This document shows, piece by piece, positions 59,629-64,000 of a stretch of DNA of 64,000 nucleotides (position 1 is the first letter of the stretch; each line of letters begins with the position of its first letter). Source of the stretch: Tribonema minus (taxonomy: Eukaryota > Sar > Xanthophyceae > Tribonematales > Tribonemataceae); contig JAFCMP010000519.1 in the NCBI GenBank assembly GCA_017506865.1, positions 186,001 to 250,000 on the forward strand, given 5' to 3'. Both the position numbers and the translations under genes were made by a program. The notes under the pieces are model-generated. The model saw nothing but the letters and a program-made list of their open reading frames with translations. It ran no database searches and was not told where the DNA came from.

Positions 59629-62600
59629 GTGGGTGAGCGCGGCGGGCAGCGACGCGGCGCATGCGCTGCGCGCCAGGATTACGCATTTTCTCACGGTGGA
59701 CGGCGTCATCGTGCGCGCCGCAGCGGAGCGCTTCCAGGCAGCGCTCAACAGGGGGGCGGGGGGCAAGCCGGGGGCCAGCGAAGCGTTCGCAGCGGCCGTT
59801 CTCGCCAGGCTGCACAGAGCTGGCGGCGGTGGCAGCGGTGGCAGCGGCATTGGTGGCGGCGGCGGCGGCGGCAGGCATGATGGTGGCGGCATCAGCGGCG
59901 GCGGCAGCGGCGGCGGCAGCGGTGGCAGCGCTGGTGTTGGCATTGGGGCCGGCGGTGGCGGCAGTAGCGGTGGTAGCAACAGCATCGTGGGCAGCGGCAC
60001 CGGCGGTGGCGGCATGAAAAGTGTGCACATTTCACTGGAGTTGCTGGAGGAGCTGACCCAGGCAGGTGCAGCGCGCACATGATTTCGGCGCTTATTAGTT
60101 ATTGGCCATTCATGCATTTGTGGCCGCGCTGCTTGCCAGGCTGCGCCGCAGCAGCGGCGTCAGAGATGCATATATTTCTCTGGGGGTGCTGCATGATGAC
60201 CTCAGCATGTACTTTTTATTAATTCTCGCTCAGGGCGCGAAAACGCCCAGATGATTGGCATCTAGCTGTAAGGAATCTACATGTCGTATGACAGTCTGAA
60301 AGTGTCGCAACGACAACCACTCAAACGCCGCCGCCGCCAAATGGCATCTCGGGGTCCTCCCCTAATGTACCTCTGGCCTTCCAGTTTGTACGTATGCATG
60401 CATGTGGCTATACAGCTGTCATGTCAAGCCTGCGCATACATGCTGGGGGTAGGTGACAAGCGCACATCACCTCCACTTGTCACATGTACCCTACTTCGCT
60501 CCGTTAGCTCATGGCAACCGCCGACATACATCAATGCCACCACCATCACTTCACAAAGTCAGCATCTGCTCCTGCTGCCTGCGACTGACCATTATCGTTT
60601 GGTGCTCTCAGGTGGTGGAAAGGGACAGAGAGATCACCAGTGCTCTGGGTTCCGCCATCTGCGCCGCCGCCACCGCTCCCGCGAGCCTCATCGCCGTTGA
60701 CTGCGAGCCGGCGGCGCGCAGCGTGGCAGCCGCAGCTGAGTTGCGACTGCGGACAGCGGTCGCAGGTGCGCTCCGTTGTGTTTCACGGTAGTTCTTCAAA
60801 CATGTACTTTTCATACATAGATTGATCCTCGCACCGGGCGCCAAAAAAACAGTGTGTACTTTTTATTAATTCTCGCTCAGGGCGCGAAAAAGCCCAGATG
60901 ATTGGCATCTAGCTGTAAGGAATCTACATGTCGTCTGACAGTCTGAAAGTGTCGCAACGACAACCACTCAAACGCCGCCGCCGCCAAATGGCATCTCGGG
61001 GTCCTCCCCTACGTCCTCCTCCATGTGCCCCACCCCCCTGGATTCTGCCATGTGTGTCATGACAATATGTACTTCAATGAATGTACTTTGATAATATACT
61101 TTTATTATATTCCACTTGTGGCTGTGGAAATGCCATGTTGTAGGTGTGTCGCCTTGTTCTCACTCTTGGATGTAGCATGCAGAGCTTGCACGCCACACCC
61201 CGCCCCCCACATCACCCCCAAGAAAGCACCCGCAAGCAACTGTCCCCCACATACTAGCAGGGATACCAAACAAAGCTACAAGACTCTCCCCCCACAGACA
61301 GACCCGTCAATAATCATGTACTTCAGAGTATAGGATGTACTGACATGTCCAAGCGCAGCTGCGCACAGCGGTCCCAGGTGCGCTCCATTGTGTTGTACGG
61401 TGGTACTTCATGGTATGAACTTCAACGACAAAGCGCGGCTGCGCACAGCGGTCGCAGGTGCGCTCCATTTGTATTTCACGTTAGTACTTCAATGTGTGTA
61501 CTTCAAGTACTTTAAAGTATACGAGTGTAGTATTTGCATGTATGCCGTGACAACATCCACTTGTAAACAATAACACTCAGTATGCCTCATAGCCGTGATC
61601 TGGCGGCCGCGCGCCACCATATCGCACGTGAACGTACAGGTGTAATGACTGGTGCTTCGAAGTCGTACACAGTATACCTGAAAGTGTACTTCAGTTGGAT
61701 GATCACGTGAACACCAAGCAGTAACCTACTCAGCAATAGTATCACAGCAGCAGATCACCATGTGGCCGCAGTATGAACCTTCAACAACATAACTTCAACT
61801 CTGACTCACTGCGGAGCGCTGCCCCCCTTCTCCCCCCAGACTGTAATCCGACTTGCCCTCCAAGGACCGCAACCCCCCACTCCCTCACCTTCGCAACACT
61901 TCCTCACCCTCAAAAATCACATCACATGCACCGAGTGTGTTGCAAACAAAACTTCAACAACATAAACCACTTTCCTCACCCTCAAAAATCGCATCACGTG
62001 CACCGAGTGCCCCTGCCAAACTTCAACAACATCAACTTCAACTGTAACTCACTGCGGAGCGCTGCCAACCCCCCCCGCGCGCAGGCGTCGCCTCCGCCGG
62101 CGAGCGCCTCTCCATGGCCATCTGCAAGCACTTGCGCACGGCCATCATCCAGCTTCAAACTTCAACATCACAAACTTCAACTGTGACTCACTTGCGGAGC
62201 GCTGCCACCCCCCCCCCGCGCGCAGGCGTCGCCTCCGCCGGCGAGCGCCTCTCCATGGCCATCTGCAAGCGCTCCCGCACAGCCATCATACAGCTCTCGC
62301 GCCGCGCCGCCGCCGCCCCCACCGCACCCTCGCTGCCGCCGGCAGCAGCAGCGGCAGCAGCAGCAGCAGCGCTCACCGCGGCGGACGTCGCCGAGGCGCG
62401 CGCCGCCGCGCGCGCCGCCGCCGCGCAGCTGCTGCCGGAGCTGCGCGATCAGCAGGAGCACCTGGCTAAGCTCAGCGACTGGGTCTTCAGGCACGGCGCG
62501 CTGCCGCCTGAGCTGCTAGACGGCGCGGCGGCGGCGGCACGCGCGGTCACGGACCTGAGCGCTGCTGCGGCGAGGGCGGTGGCGGACGCGGACGACGCGC

Positions 62601-64000
62601 GCGCGGCGCTGCGGCAGGCGCTGGAGGTGGGGTGCGGTGTTCAGCGTTGCCATGCCGTATGCATTATTATGTATATACTGTATGTATATGAAAAACGAAT
62701 CAAAATATCGTAGAGCTCCAAGTGACAAGGCATGATATAGTATATATTTCGAGGGCGGTGGCGGACGCGGAGGAGGCGTATGTATGCATGTGTGGGTTTG
62801 AATAAATTGATCGTAGAGCTCTAGGTGACAAGGTGCGGTTAGCCGCAAGTGCCTTCTACCAATGACCGTGGTCGCCGCTGCTGCAGGAATCGGCCACGAC
62901 GTGCCGCCATGTATGTGTCGTATACACTTTGAAGTATATGTATTTGGCGTGACTTTCATGTGGCGGAGTGTACAGCGGGGGTAGCGCGCAGCTCGTTCAA
63001 CAATCCAGAACGAAAGCGCCGTCTGTTCTGTTTGGTGCTGGCTGCAGGGTGCTTGGCCTCTCTGGGAACAGGGTGGCGGTTGCGGTTGGGATCGACATCA
63101 AGGCTTGTGTACAGTTGAGGACCCATTGGGCATTTTAGCGGTGCCTCTGAGACTCTGCACTGACGCCGCATTGTCTGTGCCGCAGCATGCTCAAGCCGGC
63201 CACAGCACCGAAACGCTGAAAACATGCTGCGCGTTTCACACGCGGTCTATCCCATCAAGCACTCACACGTTTCCATGCTCTGCAGCTCATGCACTTCACT
63301 ATCATCTGAAGGATTAGCCTGAAAGTCATCGATTGTCATCTTTGCTGTATCTCATTGGTGGTTGCGGTTATGTGACAGTTGCTGCAACCTCATCATCGCC
63401 ATCCACATGCTGCAAGCTGATCAGCATAAACATGCTGCAAGCTGAACAACACCATACACATGTCCGCGCTCTGCAGCTCACGCGGCGCAGCACGCAGGAG
63501 TCCGCCAAGGCACTGTCGCCGGCCGTGCGCGCGCTGCGTAGCGAAGCGGGCCGCCCCGCAGAATTGCTCAGCAAGGCAGAGAAGCTGCTCACAGAGGTGA
63601 GCGGCTAGTATGACCAGAATTGCATACTTCGGGTGCGGTTCAGGTTTAGGGTTCAGGGTTAGGGCAAGGGTTAAGGTTAGGATCAGGGATACTCTTTTGT
63701 GTACTCAAATACGTACTGCAAGGTATGTATGCATGTATGGATACATAACGGGGCGCCCCGTGGCATTGCTCAGCAAGGCAGAGAACCTGCTCGCGGAGGT
63801 GAGCGTCTAGCATCACCAGTGTACTGCTTGTACTCTGTGTATATGCACAGCACTGGAGCTGAGCGCTGGCATTGTAGTGAGCTGATCTCAGGTGTGCAAC
63901 ATGCTACAGCAGTGCTGAATACTGTGAGGTAGGTATGTAGGTATGTAGGTGATGTAGGTGGGTATGTAGCGGGCCGCTCCACCAAGCTGCTGAGCAAGGC
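55128..64000 (+). CDS. CCDC81-like eukaryotic HU-domain protein (3' end beyond window)
   Basis: At least five exons (55128-58793, 59048-60061, 60612-60765, 62226-62626, 63477-63596) give 1785 codons so far. The start is followed by a Ser-rich region. Two tandem HU-like domains then match the CCDC81 pattern: residues ~125-200 (TVWAAFTKWLQRNSAAGHSS, VPRLGLFSFKTYHQGIRIPT, AAEWLLQRYGL) and ~225-285 (LSADTVAFAMDSFVERIGAA, LWLNFGIGVLSARDGVIKFT). The remaining ~1400 residues are Gly/Ser/Ala-rich spacers with helical patches such as ERDREITSALGSAICAA and LRDQQEHLAKLSDWVFRHG. Animal CCDC81 is a centriolar-satellite protein; here a basal-body or cytoskeletal role is inferred. The second intron needs a GC donor to keep frame. 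The real gene continues to the right of the window. Confidence 0.8.
60213..60364 (-). mobile_element. LINE 3' fragment, 152 bp
   Basis: Same 3' end as the LINE in the copia nest, 5'-truncated, flanked by an ATGTAC duplication (60207-60212 and 60365-60370). It lies inside intron 2 of the CCDC81-like gene. Confidence 0.88.
60860..61067 (-). mobile_element. LINE 3' fragment, 208 bp
   Basis: A second 5'-truncated copy of the same LINE, extending further 5' than the previous one, flanked by TGTAC (60855-60859 and 61068-61072). It lies inside intron 3 of the CCDC81-like gene. Confidence 0.88.
61345..61492. repeat. copies of the CCDC81-like exon 3 end
   Basis: The exon 3 end and donor (ACTGCGGACAGCGGTCGCAG then GTGCGCTCC) recur with donors at about 61377 and 61459, roughly 610 and 690 bp after the real one, each followed by a GTAGTACTTCA-like segment also seen at the real junction. 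Confidence 0.88.
61775..62285. repeat. copies leading into CCDC81-like exon 4
   Basis: A long near-perfect copy of the exon 4 start with acceptor (GCAGGCGTCGCCTCCGCCGG onward) covers 62081-62156, about 140 bp before the real start at 62226. Shorter intron units with CACTGCGGAGCGCTGCC and AACTTCAACA(A)CAT precede it at about 61795-62070. Confidence 0.9.
63565..64000. repeat. copies of the CCDC81-like exon 5 end
   Basis: After the real exon end at 63596, GGCATTGCTCAGCAAGGCAG with a following GAGGTGAGCG donor recurs at 63749-63805, and a third copy (CTGCTGAGCAAGGC) is entering the right edge at about 63970. A TTAGGG-like tract lies between them (about 63646-63690). Confidence 0.9.

Noticed and set aside
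59308-60117. 269-aa minus-strand Pro-rich frame
   Set aside because: Shadow of the Gly/Ser-rich second exon of the CCDC81-like gene.

Overview
This is a nuclear window from a GC-rich eukaryotic alga with a secondary red-type plastid, most likely a haptophyte or an ochrophyte (pelagophyte-like). The evidence is a fucoxanthin-type light-harvesting protein and other proteins with signal-peptide plus Ala-Phe-type leaders, spliceosomal GT-AG introns in every recognisable gene, TTAGGG-type tracts, LTR and LINE elements, and Ala/Ser/Gly homopolymers in the proteins. I could not fix the species.

Layout. 0.5-3.6 kb (-): RanBP2-zinc-finger protein with a WD-like end. 4.0-6.6 kb (+): four-exon light-harvesting protein. 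8.1-14.2 kb (-): one seven-exon gene that reads in frame through a complete prolyl 4-hydroxylase and then a GT60 (Skp1-type hydroxyproline GlcNAc-transferase) domain. 15.1-19.3 kb (+): unrecognised plastid-leader protein of 1045 aa. 20.2-23.6 kb (+): START lipid-binding protein. 24.5-32.4 kb (+): nine-exon NAD-dependent glycerol-3-phosphate dehydrogenase. 33.8-40.5 kb (-): UDP/dTDP-glucose 4,6-dehydratase (RHM type). 41.0-44.8 kb: degraded Ty1/copia element with a foldback element and a LINE fragment nested in it. 46.5-47.8 kb (-): type I membrane protein. 48.2-54.3 kb (+): Alb3/Oxa1/YidC insertase. 55.1 kb to the right edge (+): CCDC81-like HU-domain protein, incomplete.

The exon models for the P4H-GT, LHC, START, GPDH, dehydratase, membrane and Alb3 genes were assembled by hand. 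Each closes with consistent phase and a total divisible by three, which is good internal support.

Two things stand out. First, the P4H-GT fusion joins in one 901-residue polypeptide the two enzymes that in Dictyostelium and Toxoplasma act in succession on Skp1 as separate proteins in an oxygen-sensing pathway. Second, introns across the window are full of local tandem duplications. Many of these span an exon-intron junction, so decaying copies of the exon edge, with GT or AG retained, trail after the real donor or precede the real acceptor at roughly 100-160 bp spacing. Introns also carry a recurring ACTT(C/G)AAGT motif and interstitial TTAGGG tracts. Together they suggest introns that grow by tandem duplication and leave ladders of decoy splice sites.

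Functionally, the light-harvesting protein and Alb3 (which inserts such proteins into thylakoids) are plastid components. The other genes are ordinary metabolic, lipid-binding and cytoskeletal genes, with no operon-like grouping.
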